Shown: one piece after another, positions 11,401 to 22,218 of the stretch | Layout of the letters: every line of letters starts with the position of its first letter | How positions within the stretch are numbered: position 1 is the stretch's first letter | Assembly: GCA_948146395.1 (NCBI GenBank) | Contig: OX411559.1 | Span: 42,144,239-42,208,238, forward strand | Source: Fragum whitleyi | Taxonomy: Eukaryota > Mollusca > Bivalvia > Cardiida > Cardiidae | DNA length: 64,000 nucleotides | Reading direction: 5' to 3' | Made by a program: the position numbers and the translations under genes | Notes under the pieces: generated by a model | Told to the model about the DNA's origin: nothing | Databases searched by the model: none | The model's input: only the letters and a program-made list of their open reading frames with translations

Positions 11401-14400
11401 CCGGTAAATGGACCAGTCTTGAGGACATCAAGAATGTATACACTGCGGAGATCTTTACGGAACCTTCACACACTAGAAGGTTAGTTTACTTTGAACTATC
11501 TACAAGTGAAAAGTGAATTCTCTGGTCTGACTGTGCAGTTGCAAGAGCTCTCTAGAGTCTTTGCCTGGTGCACATGAAAGGAAGGAGTGTATTTTACACT
11601 ACGTTTTTAGGAGTATAAAGTGCAAATGCCCTAGCACATGGCAAAAAACTCCCGTAGTGCGTAATGAATTAATCTATGGCTAGGGCAATTGCACTGTACT
11701 CCAAAAACGCAGTGAAAAATAAACTTGGTCATCATAACTGCAATCATCTAGATCTGATAAAAAAAAATAAATACTCGGCAAAAAAATATAGAGGTTCAAA
11801 TCTACTTTCTGGGCGTGAATAAATCAATACACAAGATCTATTTTAAAGCGTATACTAAACGTGTTTTGTTATCTCGCTATCGAAGTTTGCTGACTAGTAT
11901 TGCCCAATTTTAAAACGAAATCGGCGTGATCTTGCGAGGTTAAGAGGGTTGTTTGATGGTTTTCGTCAATCCGCTGTAACCCCCAGGTCCCAATGCCCCC
12001 GATTTTATCCCGATTTTAAATTTTAAGAAATCGGTCTGCTTCGGGAGAGTCGTAATGCTTTCTCACTAAAATCAGCATCAAATCGAGATCAGAATAAATC
12101 GGGACAAAAATTTCATCATGCAAAACTTTTTCTCCCGATTTCTAAAATCCTGTCGAAATCGGCGTGGCTTTGTGAACGTCATCGTTATTCGTAGTCCGCA
12201 TATCGTTATAAATCGGTACAAGAATGAGTGTGCCTGCTAAGATGATGAAACCGGAATGACACCGATATACTAGGAGTCAGCCCGTGATTTGCCGATGAAC
12301 TACGAAGAGATAGGCGACTAGCAGCTTAAGTCACACCGATCTACTCAGATGAACTACGATCTGTCGCGAAATCATCCCGTTGTATTACAAATAACGTCAA
12401 ATATTCCGAAAATCGCATCAAAGTGAATATGTACTTTGCAATGATTTCATTTCGATCCTTATATTACGATGTTGTCAATTAGATACGCAAGGACTCCGGT
12501 AACAAGAAAAAATACGCCTAAGATAGAAATGCCTCCAGCTTCGACCTATATACCTCATTTCAACCATAGGGTACAGTGACAACCTTACCTTGGATATCGA
12601 CAGAGACAACCCAAAACTGCCATTTTAAATAGGACCATTTGTTGTAATTGACATTGAAATTTAATACTCTTAGATTAAATATGATATCTTTTTGTTGTCG
12701 ATCTATTTCTCTACCAAATAGAATAAGACTTATATACTTAGCGTCCGAAATTGGGACATAATCTTGGGGAAAATTAACTTGTATCCGATCGGCATACATC
12801 AGCATATGTCGCAAAAATTGCTTATTCATCGTAGTTCTTCGTAAGAATGAATAAGAAGATTTGGTCTATGTCGTATGATTCTGTAATTATTCACAACTAT
12901 AAATTATATTACTTCGGAATAAAATCACGTCAGATCGTAGTACATCGGATCACATCGTACAGTCGGGAACACACAGACGGTGTCTCAAAAAACAGCCATA
13001 TCCAAGGGTGGTCTGAGCAAAACGGTCCGAATTCGTAGTATATCGGGGAATATACGCTGCACCGAAGTATTCGGAACATCGCTCAGACTTTTCCGTAAAC
13101 TGGAACGTAACTCGGTCGTAAGTGTAGTAATTTTGGGTCAATTTTTAGGAAATTCGGTTCTGGTGGTAATTCGGTTATTGAATCCGCTTGAAAAAAGGAA
13201 ATAGTTTGTTTATTCTTTCCGAAAGTCTGAGGAGATCTTTTGGGCATATTATAATTTGATGACAAAACGCAGTAAAACACTGCGTTTTGTTATAAAATTA
13301 CAATATGCCCACTTATATATTCATTTATTTTGTTTAATGCAACGTCATCCTCAGCGGGAACGTTGATGTTTGTAACTTCATATAAACCCACGTGCGAAAC
13401 GACGCGCTTTCATGACTGCGCCCGCATTATTCCCGAGGTCAATTCCGTAGAATCGCCGAAGGTTCCCGATTGGCACCGAAGTACAACGATTATTTTAGCA
13501 ATCGGTGTCTGTGGGACCGGGGGGGGGGGGGGGGTATTTGGCGGCTAAGTATCAGAACTACATGTATCTAACCAAAAATTTCTTTTGCAAATATTTCTTT
13601 TCTAAATAGCGATGAAGGGTTGTGAAAGGAGAACGATGGATTTGTGAGTTCCTACAACACTTGACTTGTAGATCGATGGTAGGGTTTATCCCCAAAATAC
13701 CTATTGCATTTTATACAGAAATTAAGTGCAACGGATTACCCGCCGTGATGCGATTTCAACTAATCAAATTTCTTGATTGCATTGGATTGTCATTATTTAG
13801 AATGGTTGTAAATGTCACGCAATTGATTTATAAAAATCAATTGATATAGAAAGTTTGTTCAATATTATTATATTTTTGTCAACTCGCCCCTGATAGCGGA
13901 AAATAGCGCTCCAGACAAAAAATCAACTCTTCTTTTCCTAATGACAATTAAATTTTTAGACAAAGAACTGGCAATCTTGAAAAGAGATTCATTAATTAGT
14001 ATTCAATGTGTTACACGCGTAGTTACATCATACAAATACTTGGATGTCTAACAAACACTTCATTTAGTCATCTTTTGATGACCGATACATCTTGGATCTA
14101 TTATGGCAATTTCTTTTAGGACAATCTCATTATAAACGTACGTAAAATACAATGGATATTACTTAAAAGAATCACTAACAAGTACAAATATTCAATATTC
14201 AACATATAGACCTGTTGCAAATTGTATGAAAATACCGTGAAAATTCGTAATATTACGCTTCTTTCGATTGTTTAATAATTGGCTAACGAAAGTTAAAACT
14301 AATGATCGACAATGTCTCATATTTCAAAATCTTGCTGTCGTTTCCAATTACAGATGGGATGATGATGTAGCATTTGGACTCCAAAGAACCGCTGGTTTAA

Positions 14401-15692
14401 ACAACACCTTCATCAAATTGTGCAAACAAATCCCAGAGAAACTTGAAGTAACAAGCATGATGTTGCAACCATTTCTTGAAGGTCTCACCCTCCAACAGGC
14501 TCTGAGTGAACGCCGTATTTTCATTGTAGATCATGACCTTCTTAAAGATTGCCCTACGTCTCCAGATGTTGTATCGGCAGCTCCGATTGCATTGTTCTTT
14601 CAGAGAAATGATAGTTACCTTGTTCCAATAGCTATCCAATTATTCCAAGATAAAGCCGATGACAACCCTGTTTTTTTGCCGTCAGATCCGAAATATACAT
14701 GGATCATGGCTAAGATGTGGTTTAATAACGCCGATTCGGGTATGCATCAGGCTATCTCTCATTTAGGCTTTACCCATCTTATAATGGAAGGAGTGACCGT
14801 TATAAGCCATCGTAATCTGTCACAATCACATCCATTATTCAAGCTTTTAGCTCCACATTTTCTTTACCTGATTGCAATCAATTCTCTTGCGCTTGAACAG
14901 TTGGTTTCTCCAGGAGGTGGTATAGATCAAACAATGACTGTCGGAGTTGTCGGACTGTTTGAACTAATCCGACGAATGAAGCCAAAATGGCGAATGAATG
15001 TAGAAGGTACACTTCCGGCTGATTTAAAGTCACGTGGGTTGGATGACTTTAACATTCTTCCGCAGTATCATTTCAGAGAAGACGCTTTACTTTTATATGA
15101 GAGCATTAGGAAATACGTCACAGATTACATCAAAATCTACTACAGTGAGGATGACATCATTTTACAAGATCAAGAACTACAAAATTGGAGAAAGGAGATG
15201 GAGAGGTCAGAAGACAAAGGAGGACTGGGAATAATTGGAGTGGCCGGGGAAGGTGGAACATTTACAAATCGAGACCAAGTTATCGAAGTACTTACTAGCA
15301 TAATATATATGTGCAGCGTTGCGCACGCGGCAACAAACTTCAAGCAATATGACGAATACGCCTATCCACCAAACTACCCTTCGAAGCTGGCAGGGACTCC
15401 ACCGAAAACAAAAGACGCCCTGACGGAGGAAGATCTTGTCGAATCCCTGCCCGACAAACAAACAACTCTGACAATCATGTCTATTACAAAATTACTCAGT
15501 CAGAAGGGAACCAAACCGCTCGGAGATTTTGAGGTCAATTATGTTTTTGATCCAAATTCAGTCGAAGTGTCGAATGAGTTTAGAGCGAACCTTAAACATA
15601 TAAGCGAAATAATTCAGAAGAGGAACCAAACCAGGGAACCAGCCTACCCTTATTTGGATCCAAATGAAGTTCCAAATTCTATCAGCATCTGA
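8237..15692 (+). CDS. Lipoxygenase (PLAT + catalytic domain), 4 exons, 662 aa
   Basis: The enzyme dioxygenates polyunsaturated fatty acids such as arachidonate to hydroperoxides, the entry step to eicosanoid-type oxylipins. Exons 8237-8425, 9956-10154, 11218-11479 and 14354-15692 have GT/AG borders and join in phases 0, 1 and 2 to 1989 nt, ending in a stop. Length is close to animal 5-lipoxygenase (~674 aa). Residues 1-~115 are a PLAT/C2-like domain (motif FKNDFERG). The catalytic domain holds H348-x4-H353-x4-H358 and H541AATN545, and it ends in Ile662, so iron ligands H353, H358, H541, N545 and the C-terminal Ile are all present. Residue 396 is Ala at the Coffa position, predicting S stereospecificity. 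One exon carries two thirds of the protein, unlike the 14-exon mammalian genes. Introns hold MITEs. Subfamily is unresolved. Confidence 0.93.
9956..10154 (+). CDS. Lipoxygenase exon 2 (second half of PLAT)
   Basis: Acceptor TTTTCCTTTTCAG, donor CAAG/GTAAGT. It encodes LDIWRDTKG...DDWNIDTITV, the conserved PLAT tryptophan region, then FPVFRWI leading to the linker. It ends in phase 1. Confidence 0.9.
10208..10376. mobile_element. Palindromic MITE family P, copy 3, in lipoxygenase intron 2
   Basis: Same hairpin core (ACCCCGCTTTGCACG...GTGCAAAGCGAGGT) and arms (CTGCGTTCAGGATCAC / CATCCTGAACACAGG). The left arm is partly duplicated (10210-10243 repeats 10244-10277 with changes). It begins about 50 bp downstream of the exon 2 donor. 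Confidence 0.75.
10945..11196. mobile_element. TIR element family T (~250 bp), copy 1, in lipoxygenase intron 2
   Basis: Inverted ends TGAGCCTATGCGTGAGATT and the complement of AATGTCGCGCATAGGCTCA. It shares internal blocks (GCAAAGAC, CAGTCTGACCAGAGTC, GATAGATAAGG, CAAAGTA.CTGT.GACCA) with the copy at 36973-37224. No coding capacity. The right end lies about 20 bp before the exon 3 splice acceptor. Confidence 0.65.
11218..11479 (+). CDS. Lipoxygenase exon 3 (linker and start of catalytic domain)
   Basis: The acceptor TTTACAG is at 11211-11217; the donor AGAAG/GTTAGT is at 11479/11480. It encodes a charged helix (RQKELEEKRQEYQ) matching the segment after the PLAT domain in animal lipoxygenases, then LPRDEQFSF. 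It starts in phase 1 and ends in phase 2. A MITE ends only about 23 bp upstream of its acceptor. Confidence 0.9.
11930..12480. repeat. Low-order repetitive stretch rich in AAATCG words
   Basis: Many recurrences of CCCGATTT / AAATCGGG and CGATTTTA / AAATCG words in both orientations between about 11930 and 12200, followed by GATGAACTACGA-type duplications (12290-12365). It sits in lipoxygenase intron 3. It is probably a decayed inverted-repeat element; no boundaries could be set. Confidence 0.35.
12560..12829 (-). CDS. Possible antisense exon inside lipoxygenase intron 3
   Basis: An 89-codon frame starts at a true ATG (12829-12827). It encodes an ordinary-composition segment (DYVPISDAKYISLILFG, then LRVLNFNVNYNKWSYLKW) and contains a strong donor-like ATCCAAG/GTAAGG at about 12587. 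The product is not recognised. The alternating hydrophobic pattern with spaced tryptophans is faintly like a ligand-gated channel extracellular domain, but that is weak. It may equally be a retro-fragment or chance; no second exon was found. Confidence 0.22.
   Translation of the reverse strand: MNKQFLRHMLMYADRIQVNFPQDYVPISDAKYISLILFGREIDRQQKDIIFNLRVLNFNVNYNKWSYLKWQFWVVSVDIQGKVVTVPYG
13065..13475 (+). mobile_element. Dispersed repeat family D, copy 2, in lipoxygenase intron 3
   Basis: About 410 bp collinear with copies at 7395-7960 and (inverted) 18228-18650. It contains a strong foldback at 13231-13310: GGGCATATTATAATTTGATG and a CAAAACGCAGT arm face ACTGCGTTTTG and AATATGCCC. There is no TIR at the outer ends that I can define. 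A G homopolymer follows at about 13519. Confidence 0.65.
14354..15692 (+). CDS. Lipoxygenase exon 4 (catalytic core to C-terminus)
   Basis: The acceptor CCAATTACAG precedes A/TGG, restoring an Arg codon split AG/A with exon 3. It encodes 446 residues including IFLPSDxKYxW-like FLPSDPKYTW, the histidine block, the LLxYE helix, AHAATNFKQYD and the terminal NSISI. The stop codon is at 15690-15692. Confidence 0.95.
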
Positions 15693-15826
15693 CATTCCCA
15701 GGAAAAGTACCACAGTTAAAAAATGTTCAACGAACGAAGATCAGTAATTCAATCAAAATACTAAACTTGTATACGTAGTATATCCACACTAATCATAATA
15801 TGTATAAATTAAAATTGAAATTATGT

Positions 15827-15857
15827 AATAAAACGTTATCAAATGTATTCGAATAAA
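15827..15857 (+). promoter_or_regulatory. Polyadenylation signals of the lipoxygenase gene
   Basis: AATAAA occurs at 15827-15832 and again at 15852-15857, about 135-165 bp after the stop codon, in an AT-rich 3' UTR. Canonical hexamers at normal distance; cleavage site not seen. Confidence 0.6.
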
Positions 15858-16075
15858 TGTATCATTGGTGAAATAGAAATGATGTAACCTTCTTTCAAAC
15901 GCTCTTTTGCAAATTTCAGGTATTGAGCTCTTGATTGTTCACGCATTACCCCATTGTCCAAAATATAAAGGACTCACATAGTTGTCAGAGTATCAACTCT
16001 TTCTTCTAGAGTAATGATAGTCGGCACAAGAAATTTCCCTGCTTGTCAAATTCTATGATCAATCCTTAATTAATA

Positions 16076-16963
16076 CACTGAAACGAAGTTCTAAACGGCC
16101 ACCTTATATTTGCCACATTTTAACATATGTGTATTCATTTGACTAAAATTTCCTTTACTTACATAAGAATTTTGCATATCCTAAACAGGCTTATATTAAT
16201 AAATTCAAAATGCTGCCGATGTAGTAGATACTCGAAACATTATCGAATGAGTGATAAACTTCGATAGCTTTTGTATGTCCGATACTAGATTAATTAAGAA
16301 AATAACATTTAATTGCTTTCTTCCTCTTAAAAGCTAACAATTTTGGAATTACCCCTACCCCACCCCCACCCCACAAACACACAAACACCAATGTTAATAT
16401 GGAAATTAAAGGTGCCATTGAATACCCTTCAAATTCGTTAGTTTCCTTATTCATATTTTGGCCTTGTTAAGAAGGCAATAGGAAACAACACCGTATCCTG
16501 GAAATTACCTAGGAAAAAGGTAATCGAGTCAAAAACCGAACAACGTGTGTACTACGTAGCTTTTTTGTGCTCACGCGCTCGCAAAAATTAAGTCTAGTAT
16601 ACGACATCAATTTTTGTACTATAAACCGCGAGTCGCGACTGTCTGCAAAGCGGTATCGGGCGTTGTAATCTATACCTTGGGAATTAGTTGTTTTCGCGGA
16701 CTCAGCGCTATATAGTGAGCATACCGTTCGACAATTTTCCTTTTCCTTGAGTTCGGAATATGGCTGACGATCCCTTTAGGTCAATGTAGCCCTTGGTTTC
16801 CCTTGCCTAAAAAGCCTTGCTAAAAAGATTTGGAGTGCATGCCTTTAAATGTCAACAGGCCTTAAGCGCTTTTAGCGCTCGTAGTAATTTCAGATACCAA
16901 AGGAAAATTTGTTATTTTTTTTTCAGTAAAAACTTAATGGCTGTTGAGAAGTTCGTTTTAGTG
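16076..16963 (+). mobile_element. TIR element family C (copy 1, enlarged by a nested insertion)
   Basis: The left end CACTGAAACGAAGTTCTAAA follows TA at 16074. The right end GAGAAGTTCGTTTTAGTG is at about 16946-16963, followed by TA. Interior blocks match the copies at 24681-25218 and 41404-41985 (ACCTTATATTTGCC; CACCAATGTTAA; CAGATACCAAAGGAAA). At 888 bp it is longer than its relatives because of an insertion of about 360 bp at roughly 16463-16825. That insertion has its own weak inverted ends (AAGAAGGCAATAGGAAAC against GTTTCCCTTGCCTAAAA). Confidence 0.65.
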
Positions 16964-16964
16964 T

Positions 16965-18225
16965 ACACTGGCATGGTTTTGCAAACACTGAAGTCCCGAT
17001 TTACTTCTCTCCTAGGCACAACCAGAAAAACATTCTTTGACATTCGTTGAATGTTTTTCGGGTTAAGGTGTAGAGTCAGATGAAGTGGGAGTTTTTCAGA
17101 ATTTTGCACGAGTATCCAATGATTGAACTAAACACATTTCAAAAAAAATTATAAATCAAAGGTGTCATTGTAACGCTTATTGGGGCTTCTTTCCGACAAG
17201 GTTCGAAGTATCAAACTTAATACATAGGATGCCAGATTGGCTTTCGGATGACTTCAATACGGTTGATAAGACAGAAAACTGTCCCAGCGACCTCTGATAA
17301 GCTACTTTGTAAATCAGGCTAAATATGAATTCTTTCAAACTAACGGCACGCCAGAAAGGAAATCACAGTCTGATTGCCTAGATGTACAGATCGAAGAGTC
17401 CGAAATAATTGAAAATATCATGTATAAGAAAATGTGGTAATTAAATATCTCAGTGAATTCTATGAAGATCCGCTAGACAAACCAATAATCTGATAATGCT
17501 TTAAATCAATCATTTATTGGGGAGATGGCTGTGTTTTCGCAAGCATTGCTTTCAATAGCCAAATAAGCTAACGTGTTTACAATTAAAATTAATGGGGGGG
17601 GGGCAATTTCGGACGACGAACCGAAGGATATTTGTTGTACTACTTTAGCGCAAAATCTATTTGTGATTGAACTTAATTTGGCATATAACTGGTCAAAAAG
17701 AACAGACTGCAAAGGTCACCATCAGTCGTAAGCGGAAATTGATTGAATAATACAATTGGATTGGCCACGATATTCATAACCGAAATCGGATATTCTGTAC
17801 TTCCGTGTGTCTAGCTCCTATAAGTTTAAGGTAGAAATGCTACAATAAAACTGAACATCGTTTTTATATTAAATTATAGTTTGCAGTATTTATTGATAGA
17901 AACTAAATACAAACTCACCCACATTTTGAATGTTTAATATGAATATATTTCACACTTTTCAATGTAACAAATACAACCGTCGTCACACCATAGATTTCTG
18001 ATAAGCCTTTGGAAATAAAGTTGGAAACCTCCTATTAACGTAAGAAGAGCGTTTGGTTATTGCTACAAGAGATTGGTGGTTGCCAAAACTGTTGACGTAA
18101 GCTGACATATCGTTCGTCACACAAAGTGGCACCTGGGAAACCGCTTGAAATGTCCTAGGAAAGCTCGATTGTTAAGCAATGGTTTATTGGCTCTGTACAG
18201 TATCTATGTACGCACACACACACAA
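16965..18225. other. Intergenic, no gene recognised
   Basis: Only short AT-rich ORFs and a G homopolymer at about 17593 are present. No supported gene or repeat. Confidence 0.5.
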
Positions 18226-18227
18226 TC

Positions 18228-18650
18228 ATCAGATAACGCAATCGGGAACCCTTTGCGATTCTACAGAATAGACATCGGGAAAAATGAGGGCCCGGACACG
18301 AAAGCGCGTCATATCACACGTGCTTTTATGTGACGTCAAAAAACATCAACAAGGATGACGTTGCGAAAACAAAATCAACGAAAGGATAAATTGGCCTATC
18401 GTAATTTGATAACAAAACGCAGTGCTTTACTGCGTTGCGTTTTGTCATCAAATTACAATGTGCCAAAAAGATCTCCTCAGACGATCGGAAAGATTTAACA
18501 AAATATGTCTTTCTTCAAGCGTATTAAATAACCGAAGTACCACTAGAAGCCGAATTACCTAAAACATGACCCAAATTTGACACACTGACGTCCGAGGTAC
18601 TTTACAGTTTACGGAAAGACCGAGAAAAGTTCTGAATGCATATTTCAGGC
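18228..18650 (-). mobile_element. Dispersed repeat family D, copy 3 (inverted)
   Basis: The reverse complement matches 13065-13475 in order (AATCGGGAACC, GCGCGTCAT, GATGACGTTGC, foldback around CAAAACGCAGTGCTTTACTG, AAGATCTCCTCAGAC, CCGAGGTACTTTACAGTTTACGGAAAG). The foldback core is present here too. A short fragment of the same family lies at 33682-33745. Confidence 0.65.
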
Positions 18651-18851
18651 TCTCGAGCGCACGGAAACTAAACGATTGAAGCATATGCTTAACTAGGATT
18701 CTGAAATTTATACGCACTCAGAATGCGGGCAACATAGAATATATAGTATAAAGGCGTTATGTGGACTGTGACAAAAGATGAACGTCCTCTGTCCGCTCCC
18801 CTCTTCTATGATTTGAGCGTAGGTGAATAATCAAAACATGGTAACTACGGC

Positions 18852-19053
18852 TTGATTTAGCTGTAGTTTCGATGGTATGATCCTTCATCAACGACTTTTT
18901 CCGAAAGAGGATTTATTTCTTTAACGCACTTGAGTAATGTGTGTAATTGCTTGATTTAGCTGTAATTTCGATGTTATAATCTTTCATCAACGAATTTTTG
19001 CAAAAGTGGACTTATATCTTTTACGCACTTGCGTAATATGCGTAGTTGTAGTT
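18852..19053. repeat. Tandem duplication, two units of about 100 bp
   Basis: GCTTGATTTAGCTGTAGTTT...ACGCACTTGAGTAATGTG is followed immediately by GCTTGATTTAGCTGTAATTT...ACGCACTTGCGTAATATG. The units are roughly 85-90% identical by eye. Confidence 0.75.
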
Positions 19054-19141
19054 GCGCCTTTGAATGAAGCGTTTTCAAATCGCTGACTGAAAGTTATGAT
19101 GTGACGACGACGACTTCAGGGACTTATTTCAAACGGGAATA

Positions 19142-19272
19142 TCCCTCATTCAGGATGACAAAAAGGTGCAAACAGTTTGCCAATTATACCCCGCTTTGCA
19201 CACAAGTGCACATCCAAAGCGGGGTAAAATATTAAAACTGTTTTCACCGTGTTGTGATCCTTAACGCAGGGA
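19142..19272. mobile_element. Palindromic MITE family P, copy 4
   Basis: Same CCCCGCTTTGCACA...CCAAAGCGGGG hairpin, with arms TCATTCAGGATGACA and GTGATCCTTAACGCAGGGA. It is more diverged than copy 2. Confidence 0.72.
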
Positions 19273-19539
19273 ATTTTCCTCAATAGTGTAGATTACATGT
19301 ACATGAATTTTTGATTTATTAAACCGGAAAATAAACACAAACCAAAATAATATAATGTAAAATTGCGACCATCAAGATTCGTGCATTTTAATTGGCTGAA
19401 AATTTGTTTTTATTCCCCAGTAAAAACAATTTTGAGCACGCAGCCATTTTGTAAGCTTCCGCAAAAAGTAGTCCTATAAGAAATGCATAGATAAATATTT
19501 ATGGTTTTGCTTCACGAATTGGAATTATAAGACATGAAA

Positions 19540-19655
19540 ACAGTAATTGTTGATTTGTTGAAGTATGAAACCTAATTGTACTTTTGTATGAATCCGCTCG
19601 TCATATTCATACAGTTTGATTTGTTTTTGAGTTTCATACTTCAATAAATCAACAA
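19540..19655. repeat. Inverted repeat with ~20-bp arms
   Basis: GTTGATTTGTTGAAGTATGA at about 19549 faces TCATACTTCAATAAATCAAC near 19637. The loop contains GAATCCGCTCGTCATATTCATAC, words that recur near 35070 and 36250 (AGTGGATTCATACAT, AGCGGATTCATACAT), so this is probably a dispersed element. Confidence 0.5.
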
Positions 19656-19659
19656 AAAC

Positions 19660-21360
19660 TCTCTTCATCTCTTAAATTATATAAATGACAAAAACAATTA
19701 TATAAAAAATAAGCACTGTATTAAAATATACAAAAGTTGAGAGTTAAAAGTTAGGACAATAAAAATTCACTTGCTTTATTTGATATTGATTGAAAAAATC
19801 TTACACCTGAGTTGTATCCATTTCGAGTCTGGTTCCTAAAGAAAACTCAAGTACATGTACTCACAACATAAAACTAAGATAAGACAGAACGTAGTTTCAA
19901 GTATTCGAACTAGATACCTTCGATCTAGGTCAACGTACCGTAACTCGACTTGTGTACTTGCAATATTGAACATCAGTGTGATTCCACGCTATCAGCGTCG
20001 GATTAAGCTGTTTCGAAGGTTTGCACACAAATTATTCCCTTAAGATCGGTGTCTCATAATTGACCAATTGTTTATTTCTATTGTTGATGATATTAAATTC
20101 ACGTATTCATGCAATGGGATTAGGTTTTTATTTTCGTACATCAATGGAATGAATATTTATTTAATGTTTTAATTAGTGATTGAATATAAGTCAAATACCA
20201 GGATCAAAGCAATGTAGAGGGAAAAAACACACAACAAGATTAACAAGAACAACAGCAACAAAAATATACCCCGGCTAAAGAGTAATTTCAAAGTTTTACG
20301 AAACTCGGAAATTAAAGATATCTCATTGACATGCACATGATTACTTTCTTTTTAACATGTCTTATGTGCAAATAAGGGCTGTCGGAGGACAGCGAGACTC
20401 GACTATTCTGAATGATAGATAGCAATAGAAAATTAATGTCGACATTGGAGTGAATTTCATTTAATAAAAAGTACAGTTTGGCCGAAAAAATAGCTGTGTT
20501 TCCGCTAACGGGCTAGAAATAAAAGAGGAAAGGTAGGTAGGCATATTTCTTTTAGCTTTAAATTTTTGTAACGAAAAATACAGGGTAGGTAGGTAAAACG
20601 CTATTTCTTTTGTTATTTTTTTCAACTTTGGTGATTTTGATATAGTGAGTATCAAATTTTGGTAATTATCTCACATACACCTGTCTCATACAAGGAGGCC
20701 TCTGCACCATAATCGTTTATCACAAGATACACTCGTCAAGCGAAATCGTTCCAACTAGAAGTGTTAAATGTATTGACACTGTCTTCAGGGCCATCTGACA
20801 TGGATTGACGTTTATTTTAGCTCTTTTGTAGATTCTATGAAAGTGGTTCTTGTATATAATTTAATTGATTGCTGCTGCATTTTATTACAAATGTTTTAAA
20901 TTCACTATTCCCGTGAGGTAATTTGTTACCTAATCGGACAAAATAATGTATCGTCGCTTTGCGGCCACAGTAAAACTTTTGGTCCGATACGAACAAAAGT
21001 TAACCTAAACAACTTTTTCGTCTAACTTCGTTGCATCTTACTTGTAGATTGGGTTACTTATTTCTTGACTGATTATCTGATCTGAGTCGACGCGCACGAC
21101 GAAAGGTAACGGTTCGATAACTATAATTGACCGCTGCTGGAGAGTATCTTTTAAGTCATATATTTCTATAACATAGTTCCTTAATGGTATTTATCTACCA
21201 TACCGATCTGATAGATAATGTTCTCGTTAGTCGAAAAAAATGTCGTAAATACAGCTTGAATAACACTTAAATTAAATTGAGGAAACGACATTTAGGTCGG
21301 CTATCAAGGAAATTTTACATTGAATAAATAGGTTGGTTAACTTCGATGTATCTTATAGAT
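19660..21360. other. Intergenic and likely 3' flank of the TRIM-like gene
   Basis: No coding feature. Short GGTAGGTAGG duplications lie at 20530-20600. A minus-strand AATAAA (TTTATT at 20881-20886) lies about 480 bp past the TRIM-like stop codon and could be its poly(A) signal, but nearer non-canonical signals cannot be excluded. Confidence 0.4.
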
Positions 21361-21365
21361 ACTTA

Positions 21366-22218
21366 TTACATTTTTTTCTCGCTAGATGCATAATGACTAA
21401 CAACTATCTGATCCGAGTCGTCACATACCACACAAGAATGAGCTCCAACAACCTTTAGTAAAGGTTGTATCTGTCTACGTCCAGCTGTCAGTCCACAAAT
21501 ATTGTTTAAAAACCATCCAGCTATATAGGCATTATCATATTTATCAACTGTAACACCACGTGGTCCCCTCAAATCTTTACGACTGTATAAATCTATAACA
21601 ATTCCATTCATGTCTAGTTTTGTAACTGTGTGATAATTACAGTCTGTTACATAAACAGCTGTCTTATCTTTACTGGCTACTACATACAAGGGAAGAACAA
21701 AAAGAGGTTCTCCATTCATGTCGGTATGTATAGATTTCATAACCCGGCCGTCCATTCGCATAAACTTCACTAAACCTGGTTTTATAAAGGACACAATTAG
21801 CATGTTATCAGTATAATCAATACCCCAGCAGTGTACACCTACTTTTAGTTTCTTATCTACTGTCAATGTCTTTCCGACGTTCAGAAACACCAGATATGGT
21901 GCAGCAGTAACAACAAGCTGGATATGGTCTGTGTGCGTGATAGCCCATGGTGTACTGTCTAACTTTAAATGTGATACAACGTTGCCCTTTAAGATATTAA
22001 CTATACTGACGCGATCGTTGTAAAAGTCGACTATGGCAAGCCTTTTGTTGCCCATATATACACTTCCTGTTATATCACAGACTGGACTTTCTCTTACCCC
22101 GACATCGATATCTCTTTGGTGAATCATGTTTGAAGGAACCTTTGTTTGTTCTCTTTGTTTTGTTCTTCTATCTCCACTCCCGTATTTGTTTTTTACATTT
22201 TTCTCTTTTTTCGTATTC
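21366..22218 (-). CDS. TRIM-like gene, 3' exon (NHL-type propeller)
   Basis: The minus-strand acceptor TTTGTTTAAG is at 22228-22219, followed by G/AAT. The exon encodes a basic linker (KNKYGSGDRRTKQREQ), then about 250 residues with repeated hydrophobic strands and motifs YMGNKRLAIVDFYNDRVSI, AVYVTDCNYHTVTKLD and GPRGVTVDKYDNAYIAGW, typical of NHL/six-bladed propeller domains used for RNA or protein binding. The frame is intact to TAA. Confidence 0.8.
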
